DNA from: Streptomyces longhuiensis
GTDB taxonomy: Bacteria; Actinomycetota; Actinomycetes; Streptomycetales; Streptomycetaceae
Length of the DNA stretch: 64,000 bases
Direction: 5' to 3'
NCBI RefSeq assembly: GCF_020616555.1
Contig: NZ_CP085173.1
Location: 496,001-560,000, forward strand
The notes beneath the pieces are model-generated. The model did no database searches, had not been told where the DNA came from, and worked only from the letters and a program-made list of their open reading frames with translations. The position numbers were made by a program, and so were the translations under genes. How positions within the stretch are numbered: position 1 is the first letter of the stretch; every line of letters begins with the position of its first letter. Positions 17,023-25,407 of this stretch are shown piece after piece.

Positions 17023-18195
17023 CTACCTCCGACGATCGGCGCGCTTGGATGCTGCTCGCTTCGATGACGTCGTCTTCCTGGCCGTGGATTTTTTGGCCGG
17101 AGCAGTCTTCTTCGCAGCTGACTTCTTCGCGGCCGTCCTCTTGGCGGCCGTCTTCTTGGCGGCCGTCCTCTTGGCTGGAGCAGTCCTCTTCGCTGTTGAC
17201 TTCTTCGCGGCCGTCTTCTTGGCGGCCGTCTTCTTGGCGGCCGTCTTCTTGGCGGCGGTCTTCTTGGCTGGAGCAGTCTTCTTCGCTGTTGACTTCTTCG
17301 CGGCCGTCTTCTTGGCGGCGGTCTTCTTGGCCGGAGCAGTCTTCTTCGCTGTTGACTTCTTCGCGGCCGTCTTCTTGGCGGCCGTCTTCTTGGCCGGAGC
17401 AGTCTTCTTCGCAGCTGACTTCTTCGCGGCCGTCTTCTTGGCAGCCGTCTTCTTGGCCGGAGCAGTCTTCTTCGCAGCTGACTTCTTGGCTTCGGCTGTC
17501 CTCCTGCTGTCGGCGCGCCCAGCCGTTCCCCGCTCGGACTTCTGGCGGGCGGGGGCAGTCTTCTTGCGTGCGGCGCTGCGCTTGGCCGAAGTGCTGGGCG
17601 TCTTCCGAGGCCGGCCCGACTCACGAGAACCACGTGGCCGCCTGGACCGCGGCTTCTCCGGCTCCTCCTCTTCCGGCTCCTCCTCTTCCTCCTCTTCCTC
17701 CTCTTCCTCTTCCTCGTACTCGTCTTCTGGCTGCTCGCCGCCCTCCTCTTCCTCTTCCTCCTCGTCTTCCTCTTCGTACTCAGCCTCGGGCCGTTCGTCC
17801 TCGTCCTCTTCGTCGTACTCGTACTCGCCTTCCGCCGGGGCCTCCTCGTCCTCGTCCTCGTACTCCTCTTCCTCCTCGTCAGTCCCGTGGAGGCGAGCCG
17901 TACGATCGCTGATCGCGTCCGCGAGCGAGCTCATGCCGCGGTCAGCTGCGGCCGTCATGGCCTTACGGCCGGCTTCGAGAACTTCCCCTCTGAGCTGTTC
18001 CTGCAGTTCCGCGATCTGGGGGACTTCCCCGAGCCTCCGCATACCCTCGGCGGCGAGCTCACGGGGTTCAAGACCAAACCGTCTGCCTGCCAGATAGGTG
18101 GCGATGGACAGAGCCAGCCGGCCCTTTTTCGTGCGGCCCAAGACGTAACCGCCTACCACAGCGGCCGCCAGGGTTGCCTTGGCCGTGTCATCCAT
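17023..18195 (-). CDS. gvpY: GvpY-type protein with acidic and histone H1-like lysine/alanine tracts
   Basis: The gene encodes 390 residues. Residues 1-105 form a structured part ([40 protein letters not shown], a short possible membrane-associated helix). Residues about 106-178 are an acidic tract with runs of up to 12 Glu. Residues about 215-380 are repeats of [10 protein letters not shown] and KKTAPA, like histone H1 tails. The strongly two-signed chain is a polyampholyte, an unusual layout. Location after gvpG and before gvpZ matches gvpY of the Streptomyces cluster. It starts 7 bp after gvpG. The function of GvpY is unknown. The tail could bind DNA, polyphosphate, or the acidic tail of GvpZ. 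Confidence 0.85.
   Translation of the reverse strand: MDDTAKATLAAAVVGGYVLGRTKKGRLALSIATYLAGRRFGLEPRELAAEGMRRLGEVPQIAELQEQLRGEVLEAGRKAMTAAADRGMSSLADAISDRTARLHGTDEEEEEYEDEDEEAPAEGEYEYDEEDEDERPEAEYEEEDEEEEEEEGGEQPEDEYEEEEEEEEEEEEEPEEEEPEKPRSRRPRGSRESGRPRKTPSTSAKRSAARKKTAPARQKSERGTAGRADSRRTAEAKKSAAKKTAPAKKTAAKKTAAKKSAAKKTAPAKKTAAKKTAAKKSTAKKTAPAKKTAAKKTAAKKSTAKKTAPAKKTAAKKTAAKKTAAKKTAAKKSTAKRTAPAKRTAAKKTAAKRTAAKKSAAKKTAPAKKSTARKTTSSKRAASKRADRRR
17080..17500 (-). repeat. Imperfect 63-bp tandem repeats coding for [11 protein letters not shown] units
   Basis: Within gvpY, a 21-residue unit ([21 protein letters not shown]) recurs about five times with small changes, one copy carrying two extra KKTAA blocks. 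The DNA repeats at the nucleotide level, so copy-number change by slippage or recombination is likely between strains. Confidence 0.85.
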
Positions 18196-18202
18196 GAGTG
18201 AG

Positions 18203-18457
18203 TCACCTTCGTTCTCTCAACGTGGGACTGGCCTCGGCCGCGTGCAGCCGCTCGAGCAGCCGATCCTCTTCCCGTTCGAACTCCTCAAGGCTGATGAAGC
18301 CGTCTTCGAGTTCCTGGTTCAGCACCGTCAGCTGCGCACGAAGGACACTCGGATCGTGCAACTCGCGTTCTGCGGCGTCTTGGAGCTTTCCGGCAACCCA
18401 CACCACGCCACGTACTGGGGCGATGGGGAGGGTCAACAGACCGGTGATCAGACCCAT
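18203..18457 (-). CDS. gvpG: Gas vesicle protein GvpG
   Basis: The gene encodes 84 residues from ATG 18455-18457, one base after the gvpF stop. The opening [20 protein letters not shown] then [17 protein letters not shown] and [20 protein letters not shown] are the textbook GvpG sequence, with a short hydrophobic N-terminus and a helical charged C-terminus. GvpG works with GvpF/L as an assembly factor. Full length. Confidence 0.93.
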   Translation of the reverse strand: MGLITGLLTLPIAPVRGVVWVAGKLQDAAERELHDPSVLRAQLTVLNQELEDGFISLEEFEREEDRLLERLHAAEASPTLRERR

Positions 18458-18458
18458 C

Positions 18459-19211
18459 TCAGACTCCGGCGGCCGTCTGAGACGGGCAGCTTTCGGCGGT
18501 GACAAAGCTGTAGCAGGGCAGTGGCCCCGCCAGGCGTAGCTCGACATGGTCACGGTGTGCGTCGGCGAACCGCTGCGCCCGGGCACGGAAACGTTCTTGC
18601 TCGCGCCGGTCAACGAGAAACGACACGTTGAGCGTGCAACCTTGTACGTCCGGTCCCGTAGCCACCTCGCGTGCCAGAGGGGTGAGTTCGCGCAGAATGC
18701 GCCGCCCAGCCGCGGCGGCTCGTGCGGCGAGAGCGGCAGCGACTGCCTCGCCCAGCCGGAGACTGGCTTCATAACCTGGGCGTCGGCGCGCTTCGTCCCG
18801 CAGGTGGCGTACGTTTCTGTCCTCGGCGATGAGGGACGAAAGCCCGCTCTGGGCCGGGAAAGCCTTCATGTTGACCTCGACTCCGCCGGAAAGACGCTCC
18901 AGGGCGGCGACGTGTTCCCCCTCGGCTCTGGCCAGCTGCCTGCGCACGCTTTCCTCGTCTGGCGCGACCACGCCGAAGCGCATGGGCAGCACAGGGCCGT
19001 CCTCCGCAAGGCGCTGCAGCAGGTCTTGGTGGGCCAGCAGGTCGCGGCGCCGTGCGCGCAGCTTCGGCGGCGCCTCGCTGACAACAGCGGCGACCTTCCC
19101 CCGCCGAATAGACCTCAGCGGGGCAGGTGGGCTACCTACGCCGCCAACATCTGATGGCGGGGCCACTGCCGCCCGGACAATCGCGTAGACGTATACACCC
19201 TCAGCTGCCAC
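18459..19211 (-). CDS. gvpF: Gas vesicle protein GvpF
   Basis: The gene encodes 250 residues. It starts GVYVYAIVRAAVAPPSDVGG and continues KVAAVVSEAPPKLRARRRDL, HQDLLQRLAEDGPVLPMRFG (the L.EDG.VLPMRFG motif of GvpF), LNVSFLVDRREQERFRARAQ and a C-terminal VELRLAGPLPCYSFV. It is paralogous to gvpL at 14746. GvpF is an accessory protein that binds GvpA and is part of the vesicle. It lies 3 bp downstream of gvpA and is followed by gvpG. Confidence 0.93.
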   Translation of the reverse strand: MAAEGVYVYAIVRAAVAPPSDVGGVGSPPAPLRSIRRGKVAAVVSEAPPKLRARRRDLLAHQDLLQRLAEDGPVLPMRFGVVAPDEESVRRQLARAEGEHVAALERLSGGVEVNMKAFPAQSGLSSLIAEDRNVRHLRDEARRRPGYEASLRLGEAVAAALAARAAAAGRRILRELTPLAREVATGPDVQGCTLNVSFLVDRREQERFRARAQRFADAHRDHVELRLAGPLPCYSFVTAESCPSQTAAGV

Positions 19212-19214
19212 GGC

Positions 19215-19676
19215 TCATGCCTCCACGCGTCGTCGACTCTTAGCGCTGCGGGCAGGAGGGCGCCGCTTCCTCGGCCGTTCAGTCTCCTCATCGTCCTCGT
19301 CCGGCTCTTCGGAGTCGTCATCATGGCCACCGACTACCTTGCGCACGGTTTCGCCCACGGACTCCGCCGCCTTGCGTACCTTGCGTTTGCCGATGGATTT
19401 GGCAGCGCTCCCGCTGAGCAGCTCGGGGACCGTAGTACTGCCTGAATCCCGTTCCAGGTCGAGCCGGTTGCACGCTTCGGCGAAGCGCAGGTACGTATCG
19501 ACACTCGCGACGACGATGCGCGCGTCGATCTTGAGGATCTCGATGCCTACCAGGGAGACCCGGACGAAGACGTCGATCACCATGCCCCGATCGAGGATCA
19601 GTTCCAGCACGTCGTACAGGGTGCCTGCCCGAGGCGGGCATGCCACTACCTCATCGGAATAGGTGGTCGCAGGCAT
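19215..19676 (-). CDS. gvpA: Gas vesicle shell protein GvpA
   Basis: The gene encodes 153 residues. The shell fold is TLYDVLELILDRGMVIDVFV then RVSLVGIEILKIDARIVVAS and DTYLRFAEACNRLDL, close to GvpA of cyanobacteria and haloarchaea. Streptomyces GvpA is longer than the classic 70-residue protein: a 75-residue tail here is first basic (AKSIGKRKVRKAAESV), then acidic (DDDSEEPDEDDEE), then basic again. The start ATG is preceded by GGAAGG. GvpA forms the gas-permeable ribs of the vesicle. Second gene of the operon. Confidence 0.93.
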   Translation of the reverse strand: MPATTYSDEVVACPPRAGTLYDVLELILDRGMVIDVFVRVSLVGIEILKIDARIVVASVDTYLRFAEACNRLDLERDSGSTTVPELLSGSAAKSIGKRKVRKAAESVGETVRKVVGGHDDDSEEPDEDDEETERPRKRRPPARSAKSRRRVEA

Positions 19677-19709
19677 GGGTCGTCCTTCCGGTTGTCGGGC
19701 AAACCTGCA

Positions 19710-20030
19710 TCACTCGTCGGCGGCACCGCGTCGGTAGCGGCGGACCCTGCGGTACTCCATGAGTTCGCCCTCCTGATCGACCTGCACTTCATAGGAGGCA
19801 AGAAGACTCGTCGTGTCGGGGATCCGGGGCAATTCGAGGACGTCCACCACGACGCACCATCCGTCGTCATTGCGCCTCACAGCCGATACGCCCTCCGTGG
19901 TGTGGCCGATCAATCGCTGCAAACTCCGGCAGGCTGCGCCAGCGGCGTATTCGGGTCCGCGAGTGGACGACGGGCGGCGGGTGGATGGCGTCGAGGACTT
20001 CCGTGCACGTGTACGACGCTCTTCTGCCAT
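19710..20030 (-). CDS. gvpO: Gas vesicle protein GvpO
   Basis: The gene encodes 106 residues from ATG 20028-20030 (MAEERRTRARKSSTP). An upstream in-frame extension exists but looks unlike the family. The core AACRSLQRLIGHTTEGVSAV, DDGWCVVVDVLELPRIPDTT and LLASYEVQVDQEGELMEYRR ending VRRYRRG is GvpO. GvpO is a small accessory protein required for normal vesicle formation in haloarchaea. It is the promoter-proximal gene, followed by gvpA after a 33-bp gap. Confidence 0.9.
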   Translation of the reverse strand: MAEERRTRARKSSTPSTRRPSSTRGPEYAAGAACRSLQRLIGHTTEGVSAVRRNDDGWCVVVDVLELPRIPDTTSLLASYEVQVDQEGELMEYRRVRRYRRGAADE

Positions 20031-20968
20031 GAGGCAAGCCTGATCGCCGTCATGATGACCTGCATCTCGAGCGGAGCCATCTGGGCCCCCTTTCCCCCCG
20101 GGCGCGAGAGGCATGAGGGACCGCCTTCGATCTGTCCTCGCTCGTTCGGACACGCCGACGTCCCTGTACAACAGGCGTATGGAGCGGTTAGCCCTTCGCG
20201 AAGCATTTGCGAGAAGGTCAAGCCGTTGCTCGAACAACTCTCGGACGGCTGAGAATCGCCGAGATCACGGCCTTTGACGCCCTCTCACACCTAGGGGCGT
20301 GATCCAACCAGTCGGTGTCGTCCATCGACGCAGTAGTCGTACAGCCTGCAGAACGGTGAGCGGCCAAAGTCCCGCGCAGCCCCCTAGGAGGGATGGGGCC
20401 GACGCACGCGTGCCGACGACGGCGAGGAACACGGAGGAAGCCAGCATCAGCGTCACTGCCAGCGGCATCCGGACCGTCGTGGAGGGGACGAGCAGGGAAC
20501 GCGAGAGGCGGCGGTCGCAAGCACGCCTCGATCTGCGCGAACGTGAGACGTTCTTACGGCGACAGATGCGCGTCGCCAGCGCGCTCCTTTTGTTCACGGA
20601 GACGGCAGCGTGTGACATGGTCGCCGGTCCGTGGGCAGCGATGAACTCCACGACCATGACTAGGTGGGCGCTGCCGGGTGCACTCAATGGCCGGCGCCGT
20701 GCCGTTCCGCTACGTACGACGCTTGCTGCGCTTCTACCTGATTTTCCCCAGCCGTCAGCCCGATTCAGGTTCAACGGTGAGGCGCGACCTGAGCCTGAAG
20801 GACTCCATGGCGACGCAGAGGCCCGCAACAGCATCTGCGACGAGGGCGATCGCCATGACAGGAGGCGGTCTGCTGGAGCTCGAGTTTCACAACCTGGATT
20901 GAGTGGCGGACAGGTGGGTCCCCCCGAGCCGCGAGGACCCGCCCGCAAGTTCTCCAAGGGGTCGGACC
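20031..20968. other. Leader region of the gas-vesicle operon, no convincing gene
   Basis: The stretch must contain the promoter of the operon. Small minus-strand frames exist, for example one ending PLAVTLMLASSVFLAVVGTR with a membrane-like segment near 20390-20470, and a 33-codon frame near 20780-20880. None has a clear ribosome-binding site or known family. I could not find a SigB-type GGGTAY box here. Confidence 0.4.
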
Positions 20969-21136
20969 TTACAAGGCGTCCTTGCCCTTCTCCTTAGCCT
21001 CACGCAGATGACCTTTGGATTCCTTGGCCTTACCCTTCACGGCTGCGCTTTCATTGCCGACCGCACGTCCGGCTGTCTTCTTGACCTTGCCGGCGACCTG
21101 TTCTGCCTTGGCTTTTGCCTTTTCACTGCCGCTCAT
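20969..21136 (-). CDS. CsbD-like stress protein (55 aa)
   Basis: The start ATG 21134-21136 follows AAAGGACC, and the stop is TAA at 20969. The protein reads MSGSEKAKAKAEQVAGKVKK, TAGRAVGNESAAVKGKAKES and KGHLREAKEKGKDAL. The lysine-rich AEQ.AGK.K...G...GNES...KGKA..S pattern is CsbD. CsbD proteins are small, hydrophilic, helical and general-stress (SigB) induced in Bacillus and related bacteria. Their biochemical role is unknown. Upstream of and co-oriented with the gas-vesicle operon, but separated from it by 0.9 kb. Confidence 0.8.
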   Translation of the reverse strand: MSGSEKAKAKAEQVAGKVKKTAGRAVGNESAAVKGKAKESKGHLREAKEKGKDAL

Positions 21137-21502
21137 GACGCGGTCCTTTCTGAGACCTCGCCCCCTTGGTGCCCCAGAGGACTCGCATGAAACGCAAATT
21201 CGAGTGACCGAATCACCATCACCTCATCAACTCTCACCAGACGTGTTCGATGGATCACTGACAGCTTATTCCAAGTGCAAGGTGCGTCAGGGACAAGTGC
21301 AAGGTGCGTCAGGGAACGGACGCGGCTTCGGGCGCTCTGTCAGCACGACGGAATTCGACCTGGTCGCACCGCCCACTTCACCAGGAGAGGACTTGTTTCG
21401 TGGCCACGCGAACAGCAGACCTGCGAAGAGTGCGTGCAGCGTTTGCGACGTTTACGCTCGGACAGGAGGTCGGCAACGGTCCGTCAAACTCGGAGAGACG
21501 AT

Positions 21503-21688
21503 GTGATCGTGATGATCAAGGGAAACGCCAAGACGAAGCAGATCAGGGGCAAGGTGAAGGAAACCCTCGGCAAAGCGCTGGGTGACAAATCCATGCAGCG
21601 GTCAGGTCGTGGCGAACAGGTGCGTGGAAAGGTAGAGGAGGTGACCGAAAAGGTTGCGCACCAGATGCACAGGCATTCCAAAGGCTGA
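21503..21688 (+). CDS. CsbD-like stress protein (about 61 aa)
   Basis: Start taken at GTG 21503, six bases after GGAGAG. The ATG at 21512 would remove three residues. Sequence: MIKGNAKTKQIRGKVKETLG, KALGDKSMQRSGRGEQVRGK and VEEVTEKVAHQMHRHSKG. This is the CsbD pattern with the two GK.KE / RGKVEEV halves. It is the opposite-strand counterpart of the CsbD-like gene at 20969-21136, about 370 bp away. Two members so close suggest a common stress input. Confidence 0.75.
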   Translation: MIVMIKGNAKTKQIRGKVKETLGKALGDKSMQRSGRGEQVRGKVEEVTEKVAHQMHRHSKG

Positions 21689-21859
21689 ACCAAAAATGCA
21701 CGCGCTGCACGAGACGGCCTGGCGTACCCACGGAAGAAGTAGTCGCAACGTCGGGTTCCTTCAGCCGCTGGGCTACCCGTTCGCTGACGAACTCGGTGGC
21801 GGCCGTACCCCCTTCGACCGTTTCAACCGGAAGCAAACCAACCTGTTCGCACGGTGGCC

Positions 21860-23032
21860 TCAGGAGCGGGGAGCTTGGCCGAACCAGTCCACGCATACCA
21901 CCAGGGCGTCGTCATCAGCCACGGCTTTGAGATAGGCCGAGAGCTCTTGCAGGATCGCCCGGGGAACCGCAGCCGCGGGCAGAAGGCTCACCGACTGGAT
22001 TGCTCGGGCGAGCATCTGTCTGCCGTAGGGCTCACCCGACTCCGACACCGCGTCGTACACGCCATCGCTGACGAAGATCAGCCGGTCGCCGGGCTGTGCC
22101 TCGAAGTCCTGCGTGATGTATTCGGTCTCCTCGAACATGCCCAGGGGCAGCTGGGCTTCGAAGTGAATCCGTTCTACGTTCCTGTCGCGCTGGCGCCACA
22201 GCTGGGGCGATCCGGCATCCACCACCTGGACCCGACCGGTCGCCAGTTCGAAGGAGAGCAGCAAGGTGGAGACATACTGTTCGCCGCGGTGCTGTGCGTA
22301 GAGCGCCTGGTCAGCCAGGGCGGCTTGGTCCGCGATGCCGATGCCGGCCCGTCGGGCGTTGCGCAGCGCGTTGACGGCGAGGTTGGTGAGCAGCGATGCC
22401 TGGATTCCCTCGCCCATGCCGTTGGTGATCGTGAGCGTCAGTGTCTGTGCGGTCGCTGCCCAGTCGAAGTTGTCGCCGTGGATGGCGTAGGCAGGTTCCA
22501 GTTGGGCGCCGATAGCGTATTCCTGGCGACTGCAGGCGCGCGCCGGGAGCAGTTGCCACTGCATTTCGGCGGCGAGAGTGAGGCGGCGTGCCCGTCGGGC
22601 CTGCAGGAAGATGTCCGTATCGCGTTCGGCGACGACGATGGCGTGTCCCACGATTTCCGCGAGTGCCGCGAGTTCCGTTACGGCGTCGGGCGTGCAGTCC
22701 TGTTCCGGTACTCGCACACTGAGGATGCCGAGTCTGTCTCCGCGGACGGTCACCGGGAGATGCAGATCGACTGCTCCTTCATGGCGTACCGCATATCCGT
22801 GAGGTTCCTGACTGCCGAAGGCGCGGCCTTCGGGGCTGTCATGGACGGACAAGGGCTCTGCGGTATAGGGCAGTTCTGTCACTGGCTGCAGGACCGTGAG
22901 ACTGTAGTCGGCCATCAGTAGGTCGACCTTCACTGCCTGGTAGTGCTCGATGAGTGCGGCCCGTAGCGTGTCCAGGAGGTCGTACGGGGCAGCACTGCGC
23001 ACGGCACGCTCCACAGCAAGAAAGTTCGTCAC
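21860..23032 (-). CDS. GAF-SpoIIE (PP2C) phosphatase with one altered metal ligand
   Basis: The gene encodes 390 residues from GTG 23032. Residues about 10-140 form a GAF-like sensor (LRAALIEHYQAVKVDLLMAD, HLPVTVRGDRLGILSVRV). Residues 170-385 form a SpoIIE-type PP2C domain that would dephosphorylate an anti-anti-sigma STAS protein. The metal sites GDNFD (186-190), SDG (322-324) and DDD (373-375) are present. The usual GD-.-.GHG motif, however, reads TITNGMGEG, with Asn204 replacing the Asp that binds metal. The enzyme may therefore be weak, altered or a pseudo-phosphatase. A fragment of a sister gene lies at 14065-14130. Confidence 0.85.
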   Translation of the reverse strand: MTNFLAVERAVRSAAPYDLLDTLRAALIEHYQAVKVDLLMADYSLTVLQPVTELPYTAEPLSVHDSPEGRAFGSQEPHGYAVRHEGAVDLHLPVTVRGDRLGILSVRVPEQDCTPDAVTELAALAEIVGHAIVVAERDTDIFLQARRARRLTLAAEMQWQLLPARACSRQEYAIGAQLEPAYAIHGDNFDWAATAQTLTLTITNGMGEGIQASLLTNLAVNALRNARRAGIGIADQAALADQALYAQHRGEQYVSTLLLSFELATGRVQVVDAGSPQLWRQRDRNVERIHFEAQLPLGMFEETEYITQDFEAQPGDRLIFVSDGVYDAVSESGEPYGRQMLARAIQSVSLLPAAAVPRAILQELSAYLKAVADDDALVVCVDWFGQAPRS

Positions 23033-23384
23033 CGGAAGCCCTGTTTCAGTGGATGGAAGATGCCCAGCGGGAGAAGAGACGGTTGGATCCGCAGATCGCC
23101 CGCCGTCCGGGAAGAATCCTTGTTACAGCATGCGCTCTCCACCAATCTCCAGCCCCCGACCACGCCTGCAGCTGCCCAGCAGCCTGGGCTGGAGAGTAGG
23201 TCTCAGCACCGCACGAATGTTGCCGTGCGGCAATGATTGATTCTATCTCGCGCCGTCTGACCCGTGTGCCGGAGTCTTCGTATGTACGCGATCGCGGCAG
23301 TCCGCTGCGGTGACTCTGCCGCACAGGCGCCTTTCCAGCACCCGTTCCGGGGATATTTTCGGCGCAATGGGCAGAAGAGGCGTG

Positions 23385-23924
23385 GTGAGTACGGTCCGGC
23401 GTCAGCCCGCGAGAGGTGCACTTCAGCTGATGGACAGTGACGGCCGCATGGCCCGGGCGGGCCCCCCGAACGAGGTCTCGCACGGTGTGACCACAGAGAT
23501 GACAGAGGCCCTGGAGGCGCTGATCTCATGTTGGCAGCACGCCTCCAGACCCCTGTCCCCACAGCTCTCGGTCCTCCAGCTGCAAGCCCTGCTCGTCGCC
23601 CGTCGCTACCCGGGAATCAACCTCAGCGGTATGGCAAGGGAGGTGGGGGCGGCTCCGCCCGCCGCCAGCAGACTGTGCGACCGTCTCGAAGCGGCCGGGC
23701 TGCTCCGGCGAGAACCGGCGCCCACCAGCCGGCGCGAGATAGGCCTGCTGCTGACGCTTCAGGGAAACGACATGCTCGACACCGTGTTCGCCCAGCGTGC
23801 CGAGTGGGTGGGTGACGTTCTCAGCCGGATGCCGCCCGGCTCCCGCAGGCAGCTTTTGACAGGGCTGCGGGCCTTCGTGCAGGCTGCCCGGCCGGACGAT
23901 GCCGGACCCTCCCCGCATGACTGA
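23385..23924 (+). CDS. MarR-family regulator (copy 1)
   Basis: About 179 residues if started at GTG 23385 after AGAAGAGG. In-frame ATGs at 23367 and 23430 are alternatives. The winged helix is LSVLQLQALLVARRYPGINL, SGMAREVGAAPPAASRLCDR, LEAAGLLRREPAPTSRREIG and LLLTLQGNDMLDTV, a complete MarR core with long flanking dimerisation helices. The same RLCDRLEAAGL recognition segment occurs in the convergent neighbour at 23944, so the two are paralogues. The gene ends 20 bp from the end of that neighbour. Target and ligand are unknown. The setting suggests a role in the surrounding stress-signalling block. Confidence 0.85.
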   Translation: MSTVRRQPARGALQLMDSDGRMARAGPPNEVSHGVTTEMTEALEALISCWQHASRPLSPQLSVLQLQALLVARRYPGINLSGMAREVGAAPPAASRLCDRLEAAGLLRREPAPTSRREIGLLLTLQGNDMLDTVFAQRAEWVGDVLSRMPPGSRRQLLTGLRAFVQAARPDDAGPSPHD

Positions 23925-23943
23925 CGTCCGCGCGCCGTCGCAG

Positions 23944-24450
23944 TCAGGCAGTCATCGCGGAAGCGGCACCGTCCGCATCATCCTCTGTCTGGAGGCCGAT
24001 GTGCACAGCGGCTGCCGCCTGGAACTGTTCCAGCCCTTCGGCCAAGGTGGCCAGGTGGGCCGGCGACATGTGCTGCAGTACGGCCTCGATCTCGCGGAGG
24101 CGGGACGTACGGAACTCCTCTAGTGCGGCAGCTCCGCGGCGGCTGAGGCGCAGATCGACCTCGCGGCGGCTGGTGGTGCTGGTGCACCGCTCGATCAGGC
24201 CCGCGGCCTCCAGGCGGTCGCACAGCCGGCTGATCGAGGAGGGGCGCGAGCCCAGTGCCGCACCCAGCGCTCGCTGGTTGACCGTGTGTTGTCCTTCGAT
24301 CACCGTCAGGGCGCGCAGCTGGGAAGGGGACAGCGGACCTGACCGCACGGCTTCATGGCCCCGTCCCCACAGCACCTGGAGCAGCTCTGACACATTGCCC
24401 GCTACCAGAGCCACCTGCTCTTGGTTACGGGGTGGCAGGCTTCGGGGCAT
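23944..24450 (-). CDS. MarR-family regulator (copy 2)
   Basis: The gene encodes 168 residues from ATG 24448-24450, chosen because AGAGGG lies 8 bases upstream. ATG 24468 would add six residues. Core: PLSPSQLRALTVIEGQHTVN, QRALGAALGSRPSSISRLCD, RLEAAGLIERCTSTTSRREV and DLRLSRRGAAALEEF, then the dimerisation helix VLQHMSPAHLATLAEGLEQF. It is convergent with, and paralogous to, the gene at 23385. The upstream 480 bp carry no gene and should hold its promoter. Confidence 0.87.
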   Translation of the reverse strand: MPRSLPPRNQEQVALVAGNVSELLQVLWGRGHEAVRSGPLSPSQLRALTVIEGQHTVNQRALGAALGSRPSSISRLCDRLEAAGLIERCTSTTSRREVDLRLSRRGAAALEEFRTSRLREIEAVLQHMSPAHLATLAEGLEQFQAAAAVHIGLQTEDDADGAASAMTA

Positions 24451-24933
24451 CCGAGCACCCTCTGACATCGGAGTGAGGCTGACTTTCGCAAATCCTACCT
24501 CCGCGGCCGTTCGAAACCAGCCCAGTCCCCGCCTCGCATCCACTCGTGGGAGCCTCCTGCAGCGGATCGAGTGCCGCGGTTACGGCAGGGCTGACCACCG
24601 ATCGGGCAGTGTGTCGTATGCGGCACTGCCACAGCCGAGTCGGGCCGGCCTCGAGCGGTGGCGTCGCCCGCGGCCAGTCCTCGGCGGGACGCGGTGCGTG
24701 CTGCTCGGCCTGCGTTTCCCGGGAGACGGCACGGTTTTCTGTCAGAGCAGCGTGCTGATGTGCGGGCAGCGTGGCGACGGACTGGACGCATCGGAGTCCG
24801 CTCGATTCCGGGATCCGGACAGGGCGGACGTGGCTGGTCGTCGTCACGGACGACGTGAAGCTCGCCGGTTGGCGGAGGTTGGGGTTCGGCGGCCGATGAA
24901 GCCGAGGGCCTGTGTTCGCCCCTCGGGGCATCA
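24451..24933. other. Intergenic between MarR copy 2 and the STAS gene
   Basis: No gene is seen on either strand. It must contain the promoter of the MarR gene and the end of the SpoIIE/B12/STAS operon. Confidence 0.45.
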
Positions 24934-25407
24934 TCACGCGTGGGGTTCGGGATCGGGGCGCGTGCCCCGGCCGCAGGACTCGGCAGCCTGCTGCTCGCCG
25001 GGGGTTCGACCCGATGCCAGCCCTTGAGCCTGAGGCTGTTCACCCGCCGCACCCGCCGCCTTCTGTGAGCCGGGGGCGAGGTGTTCCAGGGTGCCGGTGA
25101 TCGCCAGTATGCGGTCCAGAACCGGCGTGCGCTTCTCCAAGTGCATAGTGGCCTGGGCGGCACTCGCGTGCCGATGCAGCATCAGCAGCATCGCCAGGCC
25201 CATGGAATCCAGGCCGCTCAGTTCCGCACAGTCCAGGTAGAGATGTTTCACGTCGGGGGCGTCGGCCAACTGTCGTGTGGCAGCTGTCAGGAAACCTTCG
25301 CCCGTTTCGTAATCCAGGTAACCCTGCACCTCCAGCCGCAGGGCGCCCTCCTCGGCGCTGGGGACGCGCGTCAGACGCAGCGCGGTGGGCTCGGGGGGCG
25401 GTGTCAT
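24934..25407 (-). CDS. STAS-domain anti-sigma-factor antagonist
   Basis: The gene encodes 157 residues from ATG 25405-25407, overlapping the preceding B12-protein gene by 4 bp (ATGA). The STAS fold covers residues 10-110: LRLEVQGYLDYETGEGFL, DVKHLYLDCAELSGLDSMGL and AMLLMLHRHA. Ser68 in LDSMG occupies the site phosphorylated in SpoIIAA/RsbV proteins, so it can act as a phospho-switch. The last 45 residues are a low-complexity Ala/Gly/Gln tail. Expected role: the unphosphorylated form binds an RsbW-like kinase and frees a sigma factor. The upstream SpoIIE phosphatase would reactivate it. Confidence 0.88.
   Translation of the reverse strand: MTPPPEPTALRLTRVPSAEEGALRLEVQGYLDYETGEGFLTAATRQLADAPDVKHLYLDCAELSGLDSMGLAMLLMLHRHASAAQATMHLEKRTPVLDRILAITGTLEHLAPGSQKAAGAAGEQPQAQGLASGRTPGEQQAAESCGRGTRPDPEPHA

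Noticed and set aside
15940..18200. Long plus-strand open frames opposite gvpY and gvpZ, rich in Ser/Phe/Leu repeats
   Set aside because: They are the antisense of Glu/Asp and Lys/Ala coding repeats. They lack start context and vanish outside the repeats.
20299..20997. Overlapping frames of about 230 codons on both strands upstream of the gvp operon
   Set aside because: Arg-rich translations without any family motif or ribosome-binding site. Typical of GC-rich non-coding sequence.
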